DNA of 42,761 nucleotides from Verrucomicrobiales bacterium (lineage in GTDB: Bacteria > Verrucomicrobiota > Verrucomicrobiia > Limisphaerales > UBA11320): the NCBI GenBank assembly GCA_016793885.1, contig JAEUHE010000037.1, positions 1-42,761 of the forward strand, in the 5' to 3' direction. A program made the translations under genes and the position numbers. Below the pieces are notes generated by a model. That model saw nothing but the letters and a program-made list of their open reading frames with translations. It was not told the origin of the DNA and did no database searches. Positions 25,040 to 32,776 of the stretch are shown in pieces (the first letter of the stretch is position 1; every line of letters begins with the position of its first letter).

Positions 25040-25320
25040 ATCCAGCCAGTCGAGTGCGAAGGAGGAAGGGATCCCCGCTCCGCCGTGGGGCCAAAAGCGG
25101 CACAGGGGTGCACGCACTCCACATGCTTCAAGCTCGTCGCGAAGCGTCTTGGAGTGCGGTAGCCCTCTACCGCTTTTCGGCACCCCCGGAGGGGGATCCC
25201 GGCTCCGCCGCGGGGGCCAAAGCGGCACAGGGGTGCCGCACTCCATAGCGTCCAGCGCACCGCGAAGCGGTCCGATGAGGTTTATAGTTCTGTAGTCCGG
25301 TAGCCCTCTACCTCTTTTCC
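25040..25320. repeat. Composite intergenic repeats (AGCGGCACAGGGGTG / GGTAGCCCTCTACCGC family)
   Basis: This 391-base gap between ffh and recG carries two tandem related blocks: gctccgccgtggggccaaaagcggcacaggggtg...cactcca near 25078-25119 and gctccgccgcgggggccaaagcggcacaggggtg...cactcca near 25202-25244. Between and after them are copies of ggagtgcggtagccctctaccgctttt (25149-25176) and ggtagccctctacctctttt (25300-25319). The same gtagccctctaccgcttt module recurs in the hairpin at 42557-42627. Open frames here are repeats, not genes. Confidence 0.75.
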
Positions 25321-25373
25321 TTGGCGCTGCTTAAGTCCGTCTATCCGCCAGCACAAAAATTCAGCTTGTCCAC

Positions 25374-25402
25374 CTGACAACCCCTCCCTCACCCGCTATA
25401 AC
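25374..25402 (+). promoter_or_regulatory. Sigma70-type promoter of recG, apparently leaderless
   Basis: CTGACA (25374-25379), a 17-base spacer and TATAAC (25397-25402) match the sigma70 consensus well. The GTG start codon at 25409 lies six bases after the -10 box, where transcription should begin, and there is no room for a ribosome binding site. A leaderless mRNA is inferred. Confidence 0.6.
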
Positions 25403-25408
25403 CCCGAC

Positions 25409-27415
25409 GTGCCGGCTGCACCCGAACCACTTTTGACGACTCGACTCGACGCTTTCCGCGGCGTCGGCCCCGACCGTTCAGCCCAGCTCGCCCGACTCGG
25501 CTTGGTCACGCTCCAGGACCTCTTCCTGCATCGCCCTCGCCGCCACGAAGACCGACGTCACTTCCTGGATATCAAGCAGCTCAAGCTCGACACCGCCGGC
25601 ACGGTGCGCGGCAAAGTGGTCGCCGCCGGACTCCACCGCTTCAAACGGAGCTCCAAAACCGTCTTTGAGCTCATCGTCGAGGATGGGACCGCTCGACTCC
25701 ACTGTCGCTGGTGGAACCTCCCCTACATGCAGAACTACTTCCGGGTGGGGGACGAGGTGTTCGTCTACGGCAAACCGGTGTCAATGAAACCGCGGACGAT
25801 CGACCACCCTGAAACCGAGGTGATCGACCAAGGGGTCGATAGCTATGTGCACGTCAATAGGATCGTGCCCATCTACCCCCTCACCGAAGGATTGCCACAA
25901 CGCTGGCTGCGTCATTTCATCTGGCAAAAGCTGGCGGAGTTCGCCGACCAGATCCCGGAGTTATGGCCCGATCTTCCCATGCCGAATCGACCGTCGCGCG
26001 CTCAGGCGATCCGGTGGATTCATTTCCCCGAGGAAATGGACCTGCTCAAGCGAGGACGCGAGCGGCTCGCCGTCGACGAGTTCATCGGCCTTCAGATCCT
26101 GCTGAAGACGCGTCGACGCAATCTGGAGTCGCATTCGAAAGGAATCCCCTGTTCCGGCGACAACCACCTGATCAAGCCCTTCCTGCATCGGTTGGGCTTT
26201 ACCCTCACTTCCGGTCAGACCGAAGTGCTCAAGGAGATTCGACGCGACCTTGGTGGCGCTCACCCCATGCGGCGACTTCTGCAGGGGGATGTCGGATGCG
26301 GCAAAACCGTTGTGGCCGCCTGCTCCGCGCTGATGACGCTGGAAAGCGGTCACAGCGTGGCACTCATGGCGCCGACCGAGATTTTAGCCGAGCAGCACCA
26401 TCGCAATTTTTCCAAGTGGCTCGCCGGAGCTGAAGTGGATCTAGCGCTCCAGACCGGAAGCCATAAGTCCGGGCGCAGCAAAGAGAGCCTGCTGTCGCCC
26501 CATTCAAAGCCCACCCTGTTCATTGGCACTCATGCGCTCATTGAGGACACCTTCCAGATGGACAAGCTGGGACTCGTCATCATCGACGAGCAGCACAAAT
26601 TTGGCGTTGTTCAGCGCGAAGCCTTACTGCGCAAAGGCCGTTACCCGCATCTATTGGTCATGACGGCGACTCCAATTCCTCGCACCCTGGGACTCACCCT
26701 CTATGGGGATTTAGACCTCTCCGTGATCCGACAATCGCCCGGGGGACGAGGAGAGGTTCGCACCTATGTGCGCTCGATCGACCGTCTACCCAAAGTCTGG
26801 GAGTTTGTGCGCAGCAAGCTGGAGGAAGGCCGACAGGCTTACGTCGTGTATCCCCGAGTTGAAGAAGCCGGCAAGCCCGGCATGAAAGCCGTCAAGGAGC
26901 AACACACCCAACTGCAAGCTCTCCTCGCCCCGTTTCAGGTAGAACTACTGCACGGAAAACTTCCGGCCGAGGAAAAGCAATGGATCGTCGAGTCGTTCCG
27001 GACCCAGAAGACCCATGTACTGGTAGCCACTAGTGTGATCGAGGTGGGAATCGATGTTCCCAACGCCAGCGTGATGGTGATCGAGAATGCCGAACAGTTC
27101 GGACTCGCGCAGCTCCATCAGTTGCGCGGTCGGATTGGCCGCGGTCCGCACGCTTCCTTCTGCATTCTGGTAGCCGATCTGAAGAAGGAAGATGCCCAGG
27201 AGCGGCTTAAAATCATGGAGGAAACCCATGATGGCTTTCGAGTAGCCGAGGCTGACCTCCTGTTGCGCGGCCCGGGCGAACTCGTCGGACGCGAACAGTC
27301 GGGCATCCCCGATTTCAAGTTCGCCGATCTGCGATACGATCTAGCCCTCGTGGAAGAAGCTCGTCCCCTGGCGGACCTGATCCTGGATCGGACGGCCGAA
27401 GGAAAAGGCAGGTGA
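25409..27415 (+). CDS. recG: ATP-dependent DNA helicase RecG
   Basis: Branch-migration helicase that remodels stalled forks and Holliday junctions. The 668-residue protein shows the N-terminal wedge/OB domain (HRPRRHEDRR and the GKVVAAGLHRFKRS region, about 40-170), Walker A GDVGCGKTVVAA (about 290), the DEQHKFGV box (about 390), TATPIPRTL, and helicase C-domain motifs ATSVIEVGIDVPNA and QLRGRIGRG. The GTG start follows a promoter by six bases. The C-terminus ends soon after RPLADLILDRT, about 25 residues shorter than E. coli RecG. The TGA stop lies inside the first bases of repeat element copy B, so the element may have clipped the native tail. Confidence 0.95.
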   Translation: MPAAPEPLLTTRLDAFRGVGPDRSAQLARLGLVTLQDLFLHRPRRHEDRRHFLDIKQLKLDTAGTVRGKVVAAGLHRFKRSSKTVFELIVEDGTARLHCRWWNLPYMQNYFRVGDEVFVYGKPVSMKPRTIDHPETEVIDQGVDSYVHVNRIVPIYPLTEGLPQRWLRHFIWQKLAEFADQIPELWPDLPMPNRPSRAQAIRWIHFPEEMDLLKRGRERLAVDEFIGLQILLKTRRRNLESHSKGIPCSGDNHLIKPFLHRLGFTLTSGQTEVLKEIRRDLGGAHPMRRLLQGDVGCGKTVVAACSALMTLESGHSVALMAPTEILAEQHHRNFSKWLAGAEVDLALQTGSHKSGRSKESLLSPHSKPTLFIGTHALIEDTFQMDKLGLVIIDEQHKFGVVQREALLRKGRYPHLLVMTATPIPRTLGLTLYGDLDLSVIRQSPGGRGEVRTYVRSIDRLPKVWEFVRSKLEEGRQAYVVYPRVEEAGKPGMKAVKEQHTQLQALLAPFQVELLHGKLPAEEKQWIVESFRTQKTHVLVATSVIEVGIDVPNASVMVIENAEQFGLAQLHQLRGRIGRGPHASFCILVADLKKEDAQERLKIMEETHDGFRVAEADLLLRGPGELVGREQSGIPDFKFADLRYDLALVEEARPLADLILDRTAEGKGR

Positions 27416-27970
27416 GCGGAGGTGGTAGGGTCTCGTCACTCGTCACTCGTCACTCGTCACTCGTCACTCGTCACTCGTCACTCGTCACTCGTCACTCGAT
27501 TGCCAAGTGTCAGGCCCTGACAAGGAAAGTTCACGCACACGCAACGCTTGCCCCACTATGGACCGCGGTGGCACGACACCGCTGTTCCTTCACGCCACCT
27601 CAACCCCAGCGACGCACCCCACCACAGAGAACGCCCCTCAGCCACCCCGTCGCGTGCAGGAAAAGCGGAGACGTGTCTCCGCAGTCCATAAGCGCCCCCC
27701 TCCACCTTCCTGAGCTTCGTGCCTTAGTGAGAAACATTCAGGCGCTTCTCCGCTCAAGCCTTCTCTGTGACCTCGGCGGACTCTGTGTGAAAAACCCGGG
27801 AATCGGAGCGGATGGCGAGGAATCGATTACGATTACGACAGCCGAGTGACGAGTGACGAGTGACGAGTGACGAGTGACGAGTGGCGAGTGAAGAGTGAGG
27901 AGACCCTGCCAACGGACAACTGACCACTGCCAACGGTCAACGGACACTACCACCTACCACCTACCCCGCC
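27413..27970. mobile_element. Heptamer-bounded intergenic element, copy B (~555 bp)
   Basis: Second copy of the element at 17696. The left end tgagcggaggtggtagg begins at the recG stop codon. Nine perfect TCACTCG units run from 27436 to 27498, the core from 27499 to 27842, then eight CGAGTGA-type units (27843-27898), a caacggtcaac stretch and CTACCAC units to about 27966. The internal inverted repeat gcggaga-cgtg-tctccgc is at 27665-27682. Unit counts differ from copy A (9 and 8 against 7 and 2) and a 12-base cgatta-type repeat unit present in A is absent. An open frame of about 145 codons crosses both copies but is repeat-derived. Bases 27971-28021 hold nothing recognisable and must contain the promoter of the next gene. 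Confidence 0.7.
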
Positions 27971-28021
27971 CCCCTTCCCCAAGCTTGCACCCGGACCGCC
28001 GGATGGAGTTAACTAGGGACA

Positions 28022-30733
28022 GTGCGATCCAGAAAATCCAGCCTCGTGGGAAAGCGCAGCCGATCCTCGGTCCATCGGCTTCTCTGGATGCTGATTTGCC
28101 TAGGCGGAATGCAGTCCCTCGCCGCTCCCCGCCAAGCCATCCTGAGCTTCGAAAAAGACGTCCGACCCATTCTCAAAGCCAACTGCTTTGATTGCCATGG
28201 CGAGAGCGAAGCCCCTAAAGCCGACCTGGATCTTCGCCTCCGACGCTGGATGATTCGCGGCGGCAAGTCGGGTGCAGCCATCACGCCCGGCCAACCCGAC
28301 CATAGCCTGCTGCTCAAACTCGTGCGCGAAGGCGAGATGCCCAAGCGGGAGAAAAAACTCACGCCCGCCGAGATTACCACCCTCGAACAGTGGATCGCCC
28401 AGGGCGCGCCCACCCTGCGGGACGAACCCACTGAACTGCCGAAGGGAATGGTCATCACCGAGGAGGAACGTGCCCACTGGGCCTATCAGCCAATTCGGCA
28501 AAGCGCGATACCCGCCTCCCGATCCAAAGATCGAGTGCGGAACCCGGTCGACGCCTTCCTTCTGGCCGCCATGAAGGCCAAGAGCAAGAGCCTGAGCTTC
28601 TCCCCGGACGCGGAGCCAATCACCCTGCTCCGTCGCATTTACCTCGACCTCATCGGACTCCCGCCCACCCCCGACGAGACAGCCCGCTTCCTGGCCGATC
28701 GTGAGCGCAATCCCCAAGCCTACGAGCATGAGGTCAACCGGCTGCTCGAGCGTCCCGAATACGGAGAACGCTGGGCCCGGCACTGGCTCGATGCCGCCGG
28801 GTATGCTGACAGCGACGGGGCATCAACCGACGACACCCCTCGCGAGTTCGCTTATAAGTTCCGCGACTACGTCATTCGCTCGCTCAACCAGGATAAGCCG
28901 TTCCACGAATTCGTCGTCGAACAGATCGCCGGAGACGAGTTGATCACGCCTCCGTTCAAGAACCTCAAACCCGAAGACCTTGAGAAGCTCGTGGCAACCG
29001 GCTTTCTACGCATGGGCCCCGACGGGACAGCATCGGCCGCCGACCCCGAGTCGGCCAAGAATCAGGTCATGGCCGATACCCTCAAAATCGTCACCAGCTC
29101 GCTAATGGGACTCACCGTCGGCTGCGCCCAATGTCACGATCACCGCTACGATCCCATTCCCCACACCGACTACTATCGTCTGCGGGCGGTGTTCGAGCCC
29201 GCCTACGACGCAAAAAAGTGGCTGACGCCTCAGCAGCGCCTGCTCTCCCTCTACACCGACGCCGATCGACAACGGGCGGCCGAGGTCGAAGCGGAGGCTC
29301 AGAAGGCCGCCGCCGAGCATGCAACCAAACAAAAGGCATTCCTCGAAGCGGCGTTCGACAAGGAACTCAGCAAGTTCGATGAAGCCCTCCGACCCAAGCT
29401 GCGTGAGGCTTATCAGACTCCAGGCGACAAGCGCTCTCCTGAGCAGCAAAAGCTCCTAGCCGAGAATCCCAGCGTCAACATCAGCCCGGGTACCTTGTAT
29501 CAGTACGACGCCAAGGCAGCGGAGGAACTCAAAGCGCTCGATGCCAAGGTCACGGAAATCCGCGGGCGCAAGCCGCCGGAGGATTTCGTCAGTCCCCTGA
29601 CCGAACCTTCAGGCACCACCTTACCGGTCACCTACCGCTTCCACCGGGGCGATCCGCGACAACCTCAAGAAGCGATCAAACCCGGCGGCCTCGCGATTCT
29701 CGAAACGGCGGCTCAGCGCATCGATTTCCCCGAAAAGACCACCGGGCTTCCGAGCAGCGGACGTCGGCTCGCCTTCGCGCGTTGGCTGGCGAGCACCAAC
29801 AATCCGCTGTTCACGCGCGTGATTGTGAATCGAGTTTGGATGCATCATTTCGGCCGAGGCCTGGTCCGCACCCCGGCCGACTTTGGCGCCATGGGCGAAA
29901 AGCCCACGCATCCCGAACTACTCGATTGGCTGGCGCTGGAATTCGCCTCCCAGAATTATAGCCTCAAGGCCCTGCATCGACTCATCCTCACGTCCACCGC
30001 CTTCCGCCAAGCCTCCGTGGAAACAGGGTCCTCCCCGCGTGGTGACCGTCGGCGAACCCCATCTGCGGAAGATCGGACCACCCTCGACCCTGATGCAGCT
30101 CTCTACTCGCGGAAACCCCTGCAACGTCTCGATGCCGAGGCCATTCGTGACTCAATTCTCGCCGTGAGCGGCAACCTAAACCTGAAGAAATTCGGGCCGC
30201 CCGTCCCCGTTCGAGCGGATGTCGCAGGACAAATCGTGGTGGGAGTCGACAAAACCAGCGGCGACAACAAGATGCCGGTCGATGTCCCCCTGAACGGGGA
30301 AGAGTTCCGCCGCAGCATTTACATCCAGGTCCGCCGGAGCAAGCCCCTGGCTCTGCTGAACACCTTCGATGCCCCGGTGATGGAGCTGAACTGCGAAAAA
30401 CGACAATATTCCACCGTTGCCCCCCAAGCCCTCATGCTGATGAACAGCCAGTTCATCCTGGACCAAGCTGAACAGCTGGCAACACGGCTCCGACGTGAGG
30501 CGGGAGCCAGTGCCGACCGCCAGATCGAGCGAGCCTGGCAGCTGACCTTCTCGCGTCAGCCCAGCCCCCAGGAGCGAAACGATGCGCTCGGCTTCTTGAA
30601 GCACCAAACGGACACCCTGACCGCGCTGGCCACCCAAGCTAAGGAGCTCCCCAAGATCAAGCCAGAAACCCAGGCACTGCGCAGCCTCTGTCAATCATTG
30701 CTCAGTGCGAACGAATTTTTGTATGTGGACTGA
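28022..30733 (+). CDS. PSD1 and planctomycete cytochrome c domain protein (DUF1549/DUF1553)
   Basis: Exported protein of 903 residues, family function unknown. A signal peptide (about 1-35) ends at QSLA. Then comes a planctomycete-type cytochrome c domain with one heme motif, CFDCH (55-59), and a probable distal Met in EGEMPKRE. DUF1549 spans about 170-400 with [17 protein letters not shown] and a second CAQCHDHRYDP motif near 367; DUF1553 occupies about 580-880 with RLAFARWLAS, VNRVWMHHFGRGLV and LLMNSQF. A Lys/Glu/Ala-rich helical stretch lies near 420-490. Start is GTG at 28022, the only start before the signal peptide. The DUF1501 gene begins 18 bases later; such pairs are characteristic of PVC bacteria and often sit near sulfatases. 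Confidence 0.9.
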   Translation: MRSRKSSLVGKRSRSSVHRLLWMLICLGGMQSLAAPRQAILSFEKDVRPILKANCFDCHGESEAPKADLDLRLRRWMIRGGKSGAAITPGQPDHSLLLKLVREGEMPKREKKLTPAEITTLEQWIAQGAPTLRDEPTELPKGMVITEEERAHWAYQPIRQSAIPASRSKDRVRNPVDAFLLAAMKAKSKSLSFSPDAEPITLLRRIYLDLIGLPPTPDETARFLADRERNPQAYEHEVNRLLERPEYGERWARHWLDAAGYADSDGASTDDTPREFAYKFRDYVIRSLNQDKPFHEFVVEQIAGDELITPPFKNLKPEDLEKLVATGFLRMGPDGTASAADPESAKNQVMADTLKIVTSSLMGLTVGCAQCHDHRYDPIPHTDYYRLRAVFEPAYDAKKWLTPQQRLLSLYTDADRQRAAEVEAEAQKAAAEHATKQKAFLEAAFDKELSKFDEALRPKLREAYQTPGDKRSPEQQKLLAENPSVNISPGTLYQYDAKAAEELKALDAKVTEIRGRKPPEDFVSPLTEPSGTTLPVTYRFHRGDPRQPQEAIKPGGLAILETAAQRIDFPEKTTGLPSSGRRLAFARWLASTNNPLFTRVIVNRVWMHHFGRGLVRTPADFGAMGEKPTHPELLDWLALEFASQNYSLKALHRLILTSTAFRQASVETGSSPRGDRRRTPSAEDRTTLDPDAALYSRKPLQRLDAEAIRDSILAVSGNLNLKKFGPPVPVRADVAGQIVVGVDKTSGDNKMPVDVPLNGEEFRRSIYIQVRRSKPLALLNTFDAPVMELNCEKRQYSTVAPQALMLMNSQFILDQAEQLATRLRREAGASADRQIERAWQLTFSRQPSPQERNDALGFLKHQTDTLTALATQAKELPKIKPETQALRSLCQSLLSANEFLYVD

Positions 30734-30751
30734 GCGTCCAACTGTCCTGTC

Positions 30752-32203
30752 ATGAATTTCAACCACTCTGCATCTCTAAACCGACGAGAGTTTCTCTCCC
30801 GGAATGCCATGGGCGTTGGCGGGGTGGCCTTGGCCTGGCTGCTGGGCGACAACAATTTGCTGGCGACCCCCGCGTCCGTGCCTCGCCGGCCGCAAAGCTT
30901 TGACCTGACTCCAAAACCACCGTCCTTCCAGCCCACCGCCCGAGCGATGATCTCGCTCTTCATGCACGGCGGACCGAGTCATGTCGACTTGCTCGATCCC
31001 AAGCCGGAGCTGACTCGAATGAGCGGCCAGGATTATAACGGCGAAGTCACTTTCAGCTTCGTCAATCGGGCCAGCAAGAAGCTCATGGGCAGTCCTTGGA
31101 AGTTCAAGCGATACGGCCAAAGCGGCATCGAGGTCAGCGAGCTTCTGCCTCACTTCTCCGAGATCGTCGACGATGTCTGCGTGATTCGGTCCATGCATAC
31201 GGACATCAACGGTCATGAGCCGTCAATCTGGTACATGCATACGGGCAAGTCGCAGCCCGGACGCCCCCACCTCGGCTCCTGGCTGACCTACGGTCTGGGC
31301 TCCGAGAACCGCAACTTGCCCGCCTACGTGGTCATGACCGACCCCGGTGGACATCCGGTCGACGGCGTGCGCAACTGGTCGAACGGTTGGATGCCTCCAC
31401 TCTTCCAAGGAACGGTCGTTCGCCCCACCGAACCACGCATTCTCAACCTGGAACCTCCCTCGCATCTAAAGGGTGAGCTCCAACGGCAGAACCTGGACTT
31501 CTTGCGCAGCCTCAATCGCGATCACCTGGCACGGCATCCCGGCGAGGCTGACCTGGAAGCACGCATCGCCAGCTATGAACTGGCTGCGGCCATGCAAACG
31601 ACCGCCAAGGAAGCCCTCGACCTAAGCGGCGAGAGCGAAGCTACCAAGAAACTCTACGGACTCGACAATCCCGCCTGTCGCGAATACGGCACCCGCTGCC
31701 TGATCGCCCGCCGACTCGTGGAGCGCGGCGTGCGCTTCGTGCAGCTCTTCATCAACGGACAGATCTGGGACAACCACGAAAACATAGGCAAGTCCCTGCC
31801 CGATTGCTGCCGCAAAACCGACCAACCCTCTGCCGCCCTGGTCAAGGATCTGAAAGCCCGCGGTCTTTTGGATACCACCCTGGTTCACTGGGGCGGCGAG
31901 ATCGGACGCCTGCCCGTCACCGAGAACCATGGGGCGGCCGAGAAAGCGGGACGCGATCACAATGGCCAGGGGTTCAGCTCCTGGCTGGCCGGGGGAGGAA
32001 TCAAGGGCGGGATGACCTACGGTGAGACCGATGAGTTTGGCCACAAGGCCGTGGTCAATCCCGTGAGCCCCGTCGATTATCATGCCACCCTCACCCACCT
32101 TTTCGGCATCGATCATCAGAAACTGATTTACCATCACAACGGCACCGAACAGCGCCTCACCGATGGAAAGGCCGCGCGAGTCGTCCGAGAAATCTTGAGG
32201 TAG
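30752..32203 (+). CDS. DUF1501 domain-containing protein (Tat-exported)
   Basis: Periplasmic protein of a family with an alkaline phosphatase/sulfatase-like fold and no known substrate. The N-terminus has a Tat signal: twin arginine in NRREFLSR (residues 10-17), then hydrophobic GVGGVALAWLLG. Family landmarks: SLFMHGGPSHVDLLDPKPEL (about 70-88), GQSGIEVSELLPHFSEI, VRSMHTD, HPDYW-like [38 protein letters not shown], and LVHWGGEIGRLP with the late histidine motif DHNGQGFSSWLAGGGIKGG. It is 483 residues, normal for the family, and translationally close to the upstream DUF1549/1553 gene (18-base gap). Confidence 0.92.
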   Translation: MNFNHSASLNRREFLSRNAMGVGGVALAWLLGDNNLLATPASVPRRPQSFDLTPKPPSFQPTARAMISLFMHGGPSHVDLLDPKPELTRMSGQDYNGEVTFSFVNRASKKLMGSPWKFKRYGQSGIEVSELLPHFSEIVDDVCVIRSMHTDINGHEPSIWYMHTGKSQPGRPHLGSWLTYGLGSENRNLPAYVVMTDPGGHPVDGVRNWSNGWMPPLFQGTVVRPTEPRILNLEPPSHLKGELQRQNLDFLRSLNRDHLARHPGEADLEARIASYELAAAMQTTAKEALDLSGESEATKKLYGLDNPACREYGTRCLIARRLVERGVRFVQLFINGQIWDNHENIGKSLPDCCRKTDQPSAALVKDLKARGLLDTTLVHWGGEIGRLPVTENHGAAEKAGRDHNGQGFSSWLAGGGIKGGMTYGETDEFGHKAVVNPVSPVDYHATLTHLFGIDHQKLIYHHNGTEQRLTDGKAARVVREILR

Positions 32204-32233
32204 TCGGGATCATGGGTGTGATTGGAGGTGGGT

Positions 32234-32310
32234 GAGTCCTGTTTCTTTGGCGGGCAGGACTCCTGAAGCTCGAAAGCAGAATGGAGCAGCCACTGAGAAT
32301 TTCAGGAGTC
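32234..32310 (+). other. Pair of mutually exclusive hairpins downstream of the DUF1501 gene
   Basis: Segment gagtcctg (32234-32241) is a perfect complement of caggactc (32255-32262). Segment gactcctgaa (32258-32267) is a perfect complement of ttcaggagtc (32301-32310). The two pairings compete for 32258-32262, so only one hairpin can form at a time. Neither has a T-run. Could be a decayed repeat or a regulatory switch; no other feature is seen in 32204-32374. Confidence 0.35.
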
Positions 32311-32374
32311 TCCCCGGCACTCCAACGGATGCGGCACCCCATTCTCCCCCGAGACGCCGTTCAACAGCCACCTC

Positions 32375-32403
32375 TTGATTGATCGAAAAAACCTGGGTAG
32401 GCT
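32375..32403 (+). promoter_or_regulatory. Candidate promoter for the nucleotidyltransferase remnant
   Basis: TTGATT (32375-32380), 17-base spacer, TAGGCT (32398-32403), with ATG at 32412, eight bases after the -10 box. The -10 box is weak; the spacing resembles the leaderless arrangement at recG. Confidence 0.3.
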
Positions 32404-32411
32404 CAAGACAC

Positions 32412-32525
32412 ATGGAATTGGCCGACTTCGTCGAACTCGCGCACCAGCAACCGCGTTTGCGATTTCTGATCATTGGCGGTTACGCGGTGGCCGCACATGG
32501 ACACACGCGCGCAGTTGTTCCTTAA
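32412..32525 (+). pseudogene. Nucleotidyltransferase fragment (N-terminus only)
   Basis: Thirty-seven codons, starting MELADFVELA and containing FLIIGGYAVAAHGHTRA, match the start of MNT/AbiEii-type nucleotidyltransferases, whose G-G-Y-A-V-A-H motif is followed by a catalytic D-x-D. Here TAA at 32523 comes right after HTRAVVP, where the family would continue toward that D-x-D motif, so the catalytic part is missing. Such proteins often act as toxin or antitoxin partners. It is best read as a remnant. It sits between the DUF1501 and dehydrogenase genes of an otherwise continuous plus-strand module. Confidence 0.6.
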
Positions 32526-32527
32526 AT

Positions 32528-32764
32528 ATGGCAGCCGAGAAATATACGAAACCTTCCTCCGACTCCTGCGAAATCCATGACGCGCCTTCACTGGATCTAA
32601 GGCTCGAGTTACCAGAAGGCGAGGAGTTCTCCTCCCTCTCGCCTTTGGTTTCAATCGCTGAATTGATCCACCGCAGCCGCCAGCTTCGCCAGTGGTTTCC
32701 CGCTGGGCTGCGTCGCCCCGAGGAGCGGTGGCAGGCCAAGACAACGGTCGAATTCCACCTCTAG
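32528..32764 (+). CDS. Small protein of unknown function (78 aa)
   Basis: Opens with ATG two bases after the stop of the nucleotidyltransferase remnant. The second half (EFSSLSPLVSIAELIHRSRQ, then LRQWFPAGL, RPEERWQAKT, VEFHL) is protein-like, with a likely helix and a basic, Trp-containing tail, and I have an impression of similar short proteins in Verrucomicrobiota. I cannot name a function. It ends 12 bases before the PVC-type dehydrogenase ATG. A role as partner of the nucleotidyltransferase is possible but unsupported. Confidence 0.5.
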   Translation: MAAEKYTKPSSDSCEIHDAPSLDLRLELPEGEEFSSLSPLVSIAELIHRSRQLRQWFPAGLRRPEERWQAKTTVEFHL

Positions 32765-32776
32765 CCCCAAGATCTC

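Noticed and set aside
27700-27800. tRNA or riboswitch inside the repeat core
   Set aside because: No cloverleaf with a plausible anticodon arm and no known riboswitch consensus could be recognised.
27412-27849. A 145-codon frame conserved in both copies of the 550-bp element (also 17719-18141)
   Set aside because: Begins in heptamer arrays, has no recognisable domain, and changes between copies do not favour preserved amino acids as far as can be seen; treated as repeat-derived.
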